From assembly GCA_946479055.1 (NCBI GenBank), contig CAMLEX010000393.1, positions 1 to 5,312 of the forward strand: a stretch of DNA of 5,312 bases, written 5' to 3'. The notes beneath the pieces were generated by a model. That model was given only the letters and a program-made list of their open reading frames with translations. It was not told where the DNA came from and made no database searches. Numbering within the stretch: position 1 is the stretch's first letter; every line of letters begins with the position of its first letter. Origin of the DNA: an uncultured Bacteroidota bacterium (lineage in GTDB: Bacteria; Bacteroidota; Bacteroidia; Chitinophagales; Chitinophagaceae). Positions 1-5,312 of the stretch are shown in pieces. The translations under genes and the position numbers were made by a program.

Positions 1-1
1 T

Positions 2-598
2 TCTGTTCTTCCTGTAATGGAGCATTTTTATACATTGCAGGGAGAAGGTTATCACCAGGGAAGAGCAGCATATTTTATTCGTTTAGGAGGCTGCGATGTA
101 GGTTGTGTGTGGTGTGATGTAAAAGAAAGCTGGGATGCAGATAAACATCCGCTGTTTGAAGTTCGAAATTTGAGCGCTGAGGTTAAAAAGACTCCTGCAG
201 AAATTGTAGTCATTACAGGTGGGGAACCGCTGCTGCATAATTTAGACGAACTAACAAAAGAATTGCAGGAAGCCGGATTGCAAACTAATATTGAAACTTC
301 GGGATCCTCGCCTTTGAGCGGTAGTTGGGATTGGATATGCCTATCACCTAAAAAATTTAAAGACCCACTTCCCGAAGTTATAAGCGTAGCAAATGAATTA
401 AAAATTATCATTTTTAATAAATCTGATTTTGCATGGGCAGAAAAATATGCCGCCCAGGTTCCGGCATCATGCAGACTTTATCTGCAACCTGAATGGAGCA
501 AAGCTGCTCAAATGACTCCTTTGATAGTTGATTACATAAAAGAACATCCTCAATGGGAGTTGAGCCTGCAAATACATAAGTATATTAATGTACCGTAA
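2..598 (+). CDS. queE: 7-carboxy-7-deazaguanine synthase QueE (5' end cut by window edge)
   Basis: QueE is a cytosolic radical SAM enzyme that converts 6-carboxytetrahydropterin to 7-carboxy-7-deazaguanine, the ring-contraction step towards preQ0 and queuosine in tRNA. Numbering from the ATG at 17, the FYTLQGEG substrate-loop motif is at 4-11, and the CX3CX2C iron-sulfur motif has Cys26, Cys30 and Cys33, with the Trp-Cys-Asp that QueE usually shows at 32-34. The SAM-contacting GGEP is at 68-71, and the family-typical ending LQIHKYINVP closes the protein. The ATG at 17 is probably not the start: the frame stays open to the left edge and reads SVLPV just before it, matching the conserved (L)PVMExFYTLQGEG beginning of Bacteroidota homologues, so roughly ten residues are missing. 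The coding part is otherwise intact and all cluster ligands are present. No other queuosine gene is visible here, so the operon context lies upstream, if anywhere. Identification is firm. Confidence 0.95.
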   Translation, partial: SVLPVMEHFYTLQGEGYHQGRAAYFIRLGGCDVGCVWCDVKESWDADKHPLFEVRNLSAEVKKTPAEIVVITGGEPLLHNLDELTKELQEAGLQTNIETSGSSPLSGSWDWICLSPKKFKDPLPEVISVANELKIIIFNKSDFAWAEKYAAQVPASCRLYLQPEWSKAAQMTPLIVDYIKEHPQWELSLQIHKYINVP

Positions 599-624
599 AA
601 AAATAAGTAGTGGCTCTTAACAAT

Positions 625-647
625 TGTTCCCTTATGAAAAGGGAATA
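625..647 (+). other. Hairpin between queE and the OmpA-family gene
   Basis: A perfect 7-bp inverted repeat, TTCCCTT (627-633) and AAGGGAA (639-645), encloses a 5-base loop; a G-T and a T-A pair extend the stem to 625-647. It sits 26 bases after the queE stop and 42 bases before the next ATG. No T-run follows on either strand, so it is not a standard intrinsic terminator. It could be a weak terminator, an mRNA-end stabiliser or a 5'-leader structure. The structure is seen in the sequence; the role is unknown. Confidence 0.4.
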
Positions 648-689
648 AAAATCAATTAGCTTCGTTATTGTACTGAAACATTTCAATCA

Positions 690-2606
690 ATGAAAAAGCT
701 TTTCCTATATCTTATAACATACTCATTGCTACTTGGTTCCTTTGCCCAGTCTTATGATCCTGATAAAGTAAACAAAAAAGCCATTGCACTCTATAACCTG
801 GCTATGGTACAGGCACAGGATGATCACCTTGCTCAAGCTGCTGAGCTCCTTCAGCAAGCTATTCAAATTGATAACAAATACCTGGAAGCTTATTTATCTC
901 TTGCCGGTGTCTATGGCCAGCAAAAAAATTATAAATCAAGTACTGATTTTTACGAAAAAGCTTTCGCACAGGATCCCGATTATACTATCGAGTACAAACT
1001 TCCCTATTCCATCAACCTGGCAGGACAGGGAGAATTTGAAAAAGCATTAAATGCCATCAATGAGTTACTAGATAAAAAGCCGCCCAAAAATTCAACTTCA
1101 TTAAAAGCTGCTGAATATCGCAAACGTTGTTATCAATTTGCAGTGGAGTATGCCAAAAAAAATGTGAACAAGGATTATGTATTTGCCCCGCAAAATATGG
1201 GAGCAGACATTAATACTTCCGAATCAGAATATTTTCCTTCTCTTACTATTGATGGGAAAGAACTGGTCTTTACGCGGCGGCTGAATGGAGCCAATGAAGA
1301 TTTTTTTAACAGCAAAAAAAATAATGTCCAGTGGGGAAAGGCGAGTCCAATTGAAGGCGATGTAAATTCTGATCAGAATGAAGGTGCACAAAATATTTCA
1401 CAGGATGGACAATGGCTGGTTTTTACCGGCTGCAACCGGCCTCAGGGGTTTGGCAGTTGTGATATTTATATTTCATACCTTGATAAAAATGGCTGGAGCC
1501 AACCATTCAATTTAGGTGGATGGGTCAATTCCGATCAATGGGAATCACAACCCTGTTTATCTCCCGATAAAAGAGAACTGTATTTTGCAAGCCGCAGGCA
1601 TGGCGGACTTGGAGGTAGTGATATCTATGTTTCCCGTCTTCAATCCAACGGCAAATGGGGTGAACCTGAAAACATGGGTGAAGGAATAAATACAAGTGGC
1701 GATGAACAAAGCCCTTTCATACATGCAGATAATCAAACCTTATATTTTACTTCTAACTATTGGCCGGGCTATGGCGATGATGATCTTTTTTATGTAAGAA
1801 AAGGGCCGATGGGTGATTGGAGCAAACCGATAAATCTTGGCTATCCGATCAATACCATCAGTCGTGAAGGAACACTATTTATTTCGGCTGACGGAAAAAC
1901 TGCTTACTATGCAAGCGACCGGAGCGATACCAAAGGCGGCATGGATATTTATAGTTTTGAATTGAGGGAAGATGTTCGTCCTTACAAAACACTTTGGGTA
2001 AAGGGACAGGTATTTGATAAAAAAACTTCCAAAGGATTACCTTCCGCTGTTGAGTTAATTGATATAGTTACTAAACAAACTATTTCAAAAGTACAGACAG
2101 ATGAGCAGGGAAATTATTTAATCACCTTACCTATTGGAAAAGATTATGCTTTCAATGTAAACCGGAAAGGGTATTTATTTTATTCAGAAAATTTTTCTCT
2201 AAGTAAGCAATCCACTGATTCTGTTTATCAAAAAAATATTCCTCTGCAACCTATAGAAGCAAATGCATCTATTGTATTAAATAATATTTTTTTTGATGTA
2301 AATAAATTCGATATAAAACCTGAGTCACAGGTAGAGCTGGATAAAATAGTTCAATTGCTAAATGATAACCCTGCTGTAAAAATTCAAATTTCAGGACATA
2401 CGGATAACGTCGGTAAGCCTGCAGAAAACCTGGCATTATCAAATAACAGGGCAAAAACTGTGGTGAGCTATCTTATCAATAAAAGGATCAGTCCACAACG
2501 GCTTTCTTACAAAGGCTTTGGGGAAACACAGCCTGTTGCAGCTAACAAAACGGATGAAGGCAGGGCAAAAAACAGGAGAACGGAAATGAAGGTGGTTAGT
2601 CGGTAA
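690..2606 (+). CDS. TPR / PD40 propeller / CRD / OmpA-domain envelope protein, PorE-like architecture
   Basis: Complete 638-residue exported protein predicted to anchor to peptidoglycan at the outer membrane. Residues 1-19 form a signal peptide (Lys-Lys, hydrophobic core, cleavage likely after SFA at 19); no cysteine follows, so it is not an obvious lipoprotein. TPR-like helices occupy about 28-132. Five PD40/WD40-like blades span about 169-425, separated by N(M/L)G..(I/V)N-type linkers with a period near 54. A carboxypeptidase-regulatory-like beta domain covers about 435-520, and the OmpA C-terminal domain about 528-636, with the diaminopimelate-contacting Asp572 (GHTDNVG) and Arg587 (LSNNRA) and the terminal NRRTE at 628-632. 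This order is that of PorE, a P. gingivalis T9SS component, but Bacteroidota carry many paralogues, so the exact role is open. The start is fixed by an in-frame stop at 657-659 and by the signal peptide; no Shine-Dalgarno site is seen. Domain calls are firm, function is inferred. Confidence 0.9.
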   Translation: MKKLFLYLITYSLLLGSFAQSYDPDKVNKKAIALYNLAMVQAQDDHLAQAAELLQQAIQIDNKYLEAYLSLAGVYGQQKNYKSSTDFYEKAFAQDPDYTIEYKLPYSINLAGQGEFEKALNAINELLDKKPPKNSTSLKAAEYRKRCYQFAVEYAKKNVNKDYVFAPQNMGADINTSESEYFPSLTIDGKELVFTRRLNGANEDFFNSKKNNVQWGKASPIEGDVNSDQNEGAQNISQDGQWLVFTGCNRPQGFGSCDIYISYLDKNGWSQPFNLGGWVNSDQWESQPCLSPDKRELYFASRRHGGLGGSDIYVSRLQSNGKWGEPENMGEGINTSGDEQSPFIHADNQTLYFTSNYWPGYGDDDLFYVRKGPMGDWSKPINLGYPINTISREGTLFISADGKTAYYASDRSDTKGGMDIYSFELREDVRPYKTLWVKGQVFDKKTSKGLPSAVELIDIVTKQTISKVQTDEQGNYLITLPIGKDYAFNVNRKGYLFYSENFSLSKQSTDSVYQKNIPLQPIEANASIVLNNIFFDVNKFDIKPESQVELDKIVQLLNDNPAVKIQISGHTDNVGKPAENLALSNNRAKTVVSYLINKRISPQRLSYKGFGETQPVAANKTDEGRAKNRRTEMKVVSR

Positions 2607-2665
2607 TTTTTTTATAAAATTGAGAGTTTTAAGGTGCCGGATTCTTGCAACATCATAAGTGACCT

Positions 2666-2699
2666 TTTCAACTTTCAACTATTAGCTTACTATTTAGCT
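2666..2699. repeat. Short intergenic direct repeats upstream of dprA
   Basis: Two perfect adjacent copies of the heptamer TTTCAAC lie at 2666-2672 and 2673-2679 (GTTGAAA on the other strand). They are followed by an imperfect 11-base-period pair, CTATTAGCT (2679-2687) and CTATTTAGCT (2690-2699). Two copies each is little, and chance is possible in AT-rich DNA. It is listed because heptamer tandems of the GTTGAAA type are, from memory, common between genes in Bacteroidota, and because a second 7-bp tandem occurs inside dprA. Confidence 0.35.
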
Positions 2700-2710
2700 G
2701 GTAAAAAAAT

Positions 2711-2718
2711 TATATTTG
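2711..2718 (+). promoter_or_regulatory. dprA: Candidate -7 element of the dprA promoter
   Basis: TATATTTG is an exact match to the Bacteroidota -7 consensus TAnnTTTG used by the primary sigma factor of this phylum. It would place the transcription start near 2722-2726 and leave a leader of only about ten bases before the ATG at 2735. The -33 position (around 2687-2690) reads TTAC, a poor match to TTTG, so the promoter is incomplete on sequence grounds. dprA could also be transcribed from the gene upstream. Confidence 0.4.
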
Positions 2719-2734
2719 ATTATACACACCGGCT

Positions 2735-3838
2735 ATGTATCCAGAATTGCTTCACCAACTTGCTTTAACGCTTATACCCAACATAGGTCCTGTACAGGCA
2801 AAGATCTTATTGCAACAATTTGATGCAGCAGATATTTTTAAAGCCAAAAAAAGAGAGCTTGAAAAAATAGAAGGTATCGGTACTATTCGGGCTGAATCCA
2901 TTAAATCATTTTCTGATTTTTCAAAAGCAGAGGAGGAAATTGCGTTCATTGAAAAGTATAAGATCAAACCGCTTTTTATTACACATAAAGATTATCCTAA
3001 GCGCTTATTGAATTGTTATGATTCCCCTACTCTTTTATACTACAAAGGCGAAGCGGGCCTGAACAGTGAAAAAGTTATTGCAGTTATTGGCACCCGCAGC
3101 CATACCGACTATGGAAAACAAATAACTGAAAAACTGATAGAGGAGCTGGCGGAGCAAAACGTAGTGGTGATCAGTGGGCTTGCTCATGGCATCGATGCCA
3201 TTGCCCATAAATCCGCTATAAAAAATAATCTTCCTACAGTGGGTGTATTGGCACATGGGTTAGACCAGGTATATCCTTCGCAGCATACTGGTCTTGCAAA
3301 AGATATGCTGAAATCAGGCGGAGGTTTGCTCACCGAATTTAGAAGTAAAAGCAAACCCGATAAACATAATTTTCCTACCCGCAACCGTATTGTAGCCGGC
3401 ATGAGTGACGCTACCATCGTTGTAGAAACAGGAATTAAAGGCGGCAGCATGATAACAGCAGAACTGGCGAATAATTATAATAAAGATGTTTTTGCTTTTC
3501 CCGGGAAAGTGACAGATACGAAAAGCGCAGGTTGCAACTATCTGATCAAAAACAATAAGGCCGTTCTATTGACAGATGCGCAGGAATTAATAGAACTGAT
3601 GGGCTGGGAAAAAAAGAGTCAGAAGTCAGGAGCCAGGAGTCAACGAGAGTTATTTATTGAATTGAATGACGATGAGAAAATAATTATTGCGATATTAAGA
3701 GAAAAGAATTCGGTTCATATTGACGAGATCAACTTCAAAAGCGGGTTGAGCAGCAGTTCGGTTGCCGCAGCCATTCTCAATCTTGAACTCCGGAATGTAG
3801 TATTATCTTTACCGGGCAAGCAATACCAGATTGCCTGA
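2735..3838 (+). CDS. dprA: DNA-processing/protecting protein DprA (Smf)
   Basis: DprA is a cytosolic protein that binds incoming single-stranded DNA and loads RecA during natural transformation; it is also found in species not known to be competent. The 367 residues are a usual length. Two helix-hairpin-helix-like segments lie near 11-29 (IPNIGPVQA) and 41-56 (IEGIGTIRA). The Rossmann-like core follows: VIGTR at 117-121, SGLAHGID at 147-154 with His158, FPTRNRIVAGMS at 213-224, GSMITAELAN at 237-246, and FAFPGKVTD with GCNYLI to 271. A winged-helix domain fills about 310-365. The linker at 295-305 is encoded by a 7-bp tandem repeat, is rich in Ser, Gln, Arg and Lys, and looks inserted; the frame is intact through it. 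The start has no Shine-Dalgarno site but follows a TAnnTTTG element, and MYPELLHQLAL is a normal family start. The gene lies 128 bases after the OmpA-family gene. Identification is firm; natural competence of the host is not shown. Confidence 0.96.
   Translation: MYPELLHQLALTLIPNIGPVQAKILLQQFDAADIFKAKKRELEKIEGIGTIRAESIKSFSDFSKAEEEIAFIEKYKIKPLFITHKDYPKRLLNCYDSPTLLYYKGEAGLNSEKVIAVIGTRSHTDYGKQITEKLIEELAEQNVVVISGLAHGIDAIAHKSAIKNNLPTVGVLAHGLDQVYPSQHTGLAKDMLKSGGGLLTEFRSKSKPDKHNFPTRNRIVAGMSDATIVVETGIKGGSMITAELANNYNKDVFAFPGKVTDTKSAGCNYLIKNNKAVLLTDAQELIELMGWEKKSQKSGARSQRELFIELNDDEKIIIAILREKNSVHIDEINFKSGLSSSSVAAAILNLELRNVVLSLPGKQYQIA
3617..3644 (+). repeat. Four-unit 7-bp tandem repeat within dprA
   Basis: Four consecutive heptamers with consensus AGTCAGG run at 3617-3623, 3624-3630, 3631-3637 and 3638-3644. 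Unit 2 is perfect, units 1 and 3 have one mismatch each, and unit 4 has two. Because 7 is not a multiple of 3, the units are read in shifting frames and encode Ser295 to about Arg304, a polar stretch between the Rossmann core and the winged helix. The repeat is directly visible; its origin as an inserted intergenic-type repeat is inferred from the position in a linker and the unusual amino-acid content. Confidence 0.8.
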
Positions 3839-3868
3839 AGATTTTGGCTGAGGCAACGTAACAGGGCA

Positions 3869-3898
3869 TTTGATTGTCAAAGTAATGGCTTAATTTTT
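3869..3898 (+). promoter_or_regulatory. Candidate Bacteroidota promoter for the secreted-protein gene
   Basis: TTTG at 3869-3872 and TAATTTTT at 3891-3898 resemble the -33 TTTG and -7 TAnnTTTG elements, with an 18-base spacer and a T in place of the last G. Transcription would start near 3903-3906, leaving about 15 bases before the ATG at 3919. The spacer is a little short and the -7 is imperfect, so this is tentative. A separate promoter would fit the change in function from dprA to a secreted protein. Confidence 0.35.
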
Positions 3899-3918
3899 TA
3901 TTATTTATCCGGTGTTCA

Positions 3919-5312
3919 ATGATGTCGGCAAAGTCAGGGATCTTATTTTTTATCATTTTTCTTTCTGTATGTGCAAACTCAGCTTTAGGACAGGCTTGTA
4001 CCACGCTGGGCCAAACTCCTTCAACAGCGTTTCCTGTATGCGGAACTACCAAATTTGAGCAAAACAATGTTCCTATTTGTAGCTCAAATGATCTCTTTGT
4101 ACCTGGATGTGTTGATGGTGCTGCATATGCCAATAAAAATCCTTTCTGGTACAAGTTTACCTGTTATGTTTCCGGTACTTTGGGATTTGTCATTACTCCT
4201 AAAGATCTGACAGACGACTATGACTGGCAACTCTACGATGTCACCGGTCTTGACCCCGACCAGGTTTTTACCAATCACAACATTATTGTAACGGGTAATT
4301 GGGCCGGTAATCCCGGAACAACAGGTACTTCTGCAACCGGAGCTAATTTTATTCAATGCGCTTCCTCTTATAATGGCACTGAACCTCGATTTGCTAAAAT
4401 GCCCGATTTGATAGCAGGCCATGAATATATTTTATTGGTAAGCCATTTTACTGATTCACAAAGTGGTTATTCTTTGTCATTTGGCGGCGGTACAGCCGTT
4501 ATTACCGACCCTACTGAACCACATCTGCAAAAAGCAACTACCAGCTGCGATGGAACAAAGATTACTCTGAAGCTGAATAAAAAAATGAAATGTAACAGTC
4601 TTACGGCTACCGGTAGTGAATTTAGTCTTTCACCGGCACTTACTACTATTGTATCCGCCGTAGCAACCAATTGTTCTTCGTCTTTTGATTTTGACGAAGT
4701 AACACTTACACTGGCGGCCGCCTTGCCTTCCAATAATTACCAACTCATTATTAACAAAGGCAGCGATGCTAATTCATTGCTGGATAATTGTGATCGTTCA
4801 ATTCCCGATGCGGAACAAACCGCTTTTAGTTATATTATTCCGCAACCCATTCCTATAGACAGTGTGGGACAGGCTGGTTGTGCCCCTGATGCCATTAAAT
4901 TATATTTCAGTAAAAAAATTGACTGTAGTACCATATCAGCAAATGGAAGCAATTTCATAGTAACAGGGCCAACGCCAGTAACTGTTATTGGTGCATCCGG
5001 TGATTGTGCCAATGGATTAAGCGATATCATTACAGTGAAATTTGACAGACCCATTTATACAAAAGGAGTATACACAGTAACTCCGCAATTAAGCATAAAT
5101 GGTGGCGCCGTAAGGGATGAATGTGGTAAGATAATACAACCGCTGCCAGTTTCATTTAACACAGCGGATACTGTTTCAGCAATTTTTACTTATGCAAATG
5201 ATATGGGTTGCCGGCAGGATACGTTGACATTTTCTCACGACGGCGCACATGATGTAAGTAACTGGACCTGGGTATTCAATTCAACGGATACGTTTACAAC
5301 ACCATCTCATAC
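3919..5312 (+). CDS. Large secreted multidomain protein, probable T9SS cargo (3' end beyond window)
   Basis: The frame is open from the ATG at 3919 to the right edge, giving 464 residues of a longer protein. Residues 1-24 are a signal peptide (Lys5, hydrophobic 7-19, likely cut after ALG at 24). Cys26 is not in a usable lipobox. An N-terminal beta-rich domain (about 25-195) carries six cysteines (26, 41, 54, 64, 82, 147) and ends in HEYILLVSHF and GYSLSF, as in domains that head PKD-rich T9SS proteins of Chitinophagaceae. Two tandem modules at about 196-306 and 307-417 resemble SbsA-type bacterial Ig-like (Big_5) domains. A PKD-like domain begins near 418, with Cys431 and NWTWVF at 448-453, and is cut off. 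An in-frame TAA at 3883-3885 limits the start to the adjacent ATGs at 3919 and 3922. It is probably a surface or extracellular adhesin-like protein; a C-terminal T9SS sorting domain is expected but not visible. Being coding and secreted is firm, the specific role unknown. Confidence 0.85.
   Translation, partial: MMSAKSGILFFIIFLSVCANSALGQACTTLGQTPSTAFPVCGTTKFEQNNVPICSSNDLFVPGCVDGAAYANKNPFWYKFTCYVSGTLGFVITPKDLTDDYDWQLYDVTGLDPDQVFTNHNIIVTGNWAGNPGTTGTSATGANFIQCASSYNGTEPRFAKMPDLIAGHEYILLVSHFTDSQSGYSLSFGGGTAVITDPTEPHLQKATTSCDGTKITLKLNKKMKCNSLTATGSEFSLSPALTTIVSAVATNCSSSFDFDEVTLTLAAALPSNNYQLIINKGSDANSLLDNCDRSIPDAEQTAFSYIIPQPIPIDSVGQAGCAPDAIKLYFSKKIDCSTISANGSNFIVTGPTPVTVIGASGDCANGLSDIITVKFDRPIYTKGVYTVTPQLSINGGAVRDECGKIIQPLPVSFNTADTVSAIFTYANDMGCRQDTLTFSHDGAHDVSNWTWVFNSTDTFTTPSH
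4504..5169 (+). repeat. Two tandem 111-residue Ig-like modules with matching cysteines
   Basis: Module 1 (residues about 196-306) and module 2 (about 307-417) each hold four cysteines: 210, 225, 252, 291 and 321, 336, 363, 402. Spacing is 15, 27 and 39 residues in both, and each cysteine is offset by exactly 111. Shared positions include I-x-L near the first Cys, Lys-Lys before the second, A-x-GS-x-F after it, and a Tyr late in the module (274 and 385). Sequence identity is otherwise low (12 of 43 between the first and third cysteines), so this is an old protein-level duplication and not a recent DNA repeat. Two disulfides per module are likely after export, but the pairing is not known. Confidence 0.75.

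Noticed and set aside
17..19. ATG at 17 as the true start of queE
   Set aside because: The frame is open to the left edge and the residues before it (LPV) match the conserved beginning of Bacteroidota QueE, so the real start lies outside the window.
657..664. TAGCTTCG as a -7 promoter element for the OmpA-family gene
   Set aside because: It has one mismatch to TAnnTTTG and no TTTG or TTG at a suitable distance upstream.
2606..2619. T-run and AT-only pairing just after the OmpA-family stop as an intrinsic terminator
   Set aside because: There is a run of seven T, but the only possible stem is A-T pairs of about 5 bp and no GC-rich stem precedes it within the non-coding sequence.
3831..3856. 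Inverted repeat TTGCCT / AGGCAA overlapping the dprA stop, as a terminator
   Set aside because: The stem is only 6 bp with a 14-base loop and no T-run follows; it is compatible with chance.
3985..3998. Cys26 of the secreted protein as a lipoprotein cysteine
   Set aside because: The preceding residues are Gly-Gln-Ala, which do not fit a lipobox; cleavage by signal peptidase I near ALG fits better.
3777..4422. Overlapping minus-strand open frames of 125 and 112 codons opposite the end of dprA and the start of the secreted protein
   Set aside because: They lie antisense to two well-supported genes, have low-complexity, implausible composition and no recognisable motif; they are shadows.
4467..5054. 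Minus-strand open frames of 88 and 74 codons opposite the secreted-protein gene
   Set aside because: The + strand frame with a signal peptide and repeated cysteine modules explains this DNA; the reverse frames carry no family signal.
1..5312. A defence, mobile or otherwise novel gene system
   Set aside because: All four genes belong to known families or recognisable secreted-protein types; there is no transposase, integrase, CRISPR array, toxin-antitoxin pair or retron-like structure in either strand.

Overview
This window looks like ordinary chromosome from a member of the Bacteroidota, most likely the class Chitinophagia. The grounds are the moderately AT-rich composition, the absence of clear Shine-Dalgarno sites before any start, a TAnnTTTG-type -7 promoter element, an outer-envelope protein with the TPR / PD40 propeller / carboxypeptidase-regulatory / OmpA order typical of this phylum, and a large Cys-containing secreted protein of the kind exported by the type IX secretion system (T9SS). 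The assignment comes from family knowledge and was not searched.

Layout: four genes, all on the + strand, with gaps of 91, 128 and 80 bases and no gene-free stretch above 300 bases. (1) 2-598 is the 3' part of queE, a radical SAM enzyme of the queuosine/7-deazaguanine pathway, cut by the left edge. (2) 690-2606 is a complete 638-residue periplasmic/outer-membrane protein with TPRs, five PD40 blades, a carboxypeptidase-regulatory-like domain and a C-terminal OmpA peptidoglycan-binding domain; its order matches the T9SS component PorE, but it has no lipoprotein cysteine. (3) 2735-3838 is dprA, complete, with HhH, Rossmann and winged-helix parts. A 7-bp tandem repeat is embedded in the linker before the winged helix. 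(4) From 3919 to beyond the right edge runs a large secreted protein: signal peptide, a Cys-containing N-terminal domain, two tandem 111-residue Ig-like modules with identical four-cysteine spacing, then the start of a PKD-like domain. Its C-terminus, where a T9SS sorting domain would be expected, is outside the window.

The genes do not form one pathway. queE (tRNA modification) and dprA (DNA uptake/recombination) are housekeeping-type genes. The OmpA-family protein and the partial secreted protein are both envelope or export related and may be functionally linked, but adjacency is the only local evidence. I found no tRNA, rRNA, CRISPR array, insertion sequence or phage feature. The points most worth a second look are the heptamer repeat inside dprA, the exactly conserved cysteine spacing in the secreted protein, and the PorE-like architecture without a lipobox.
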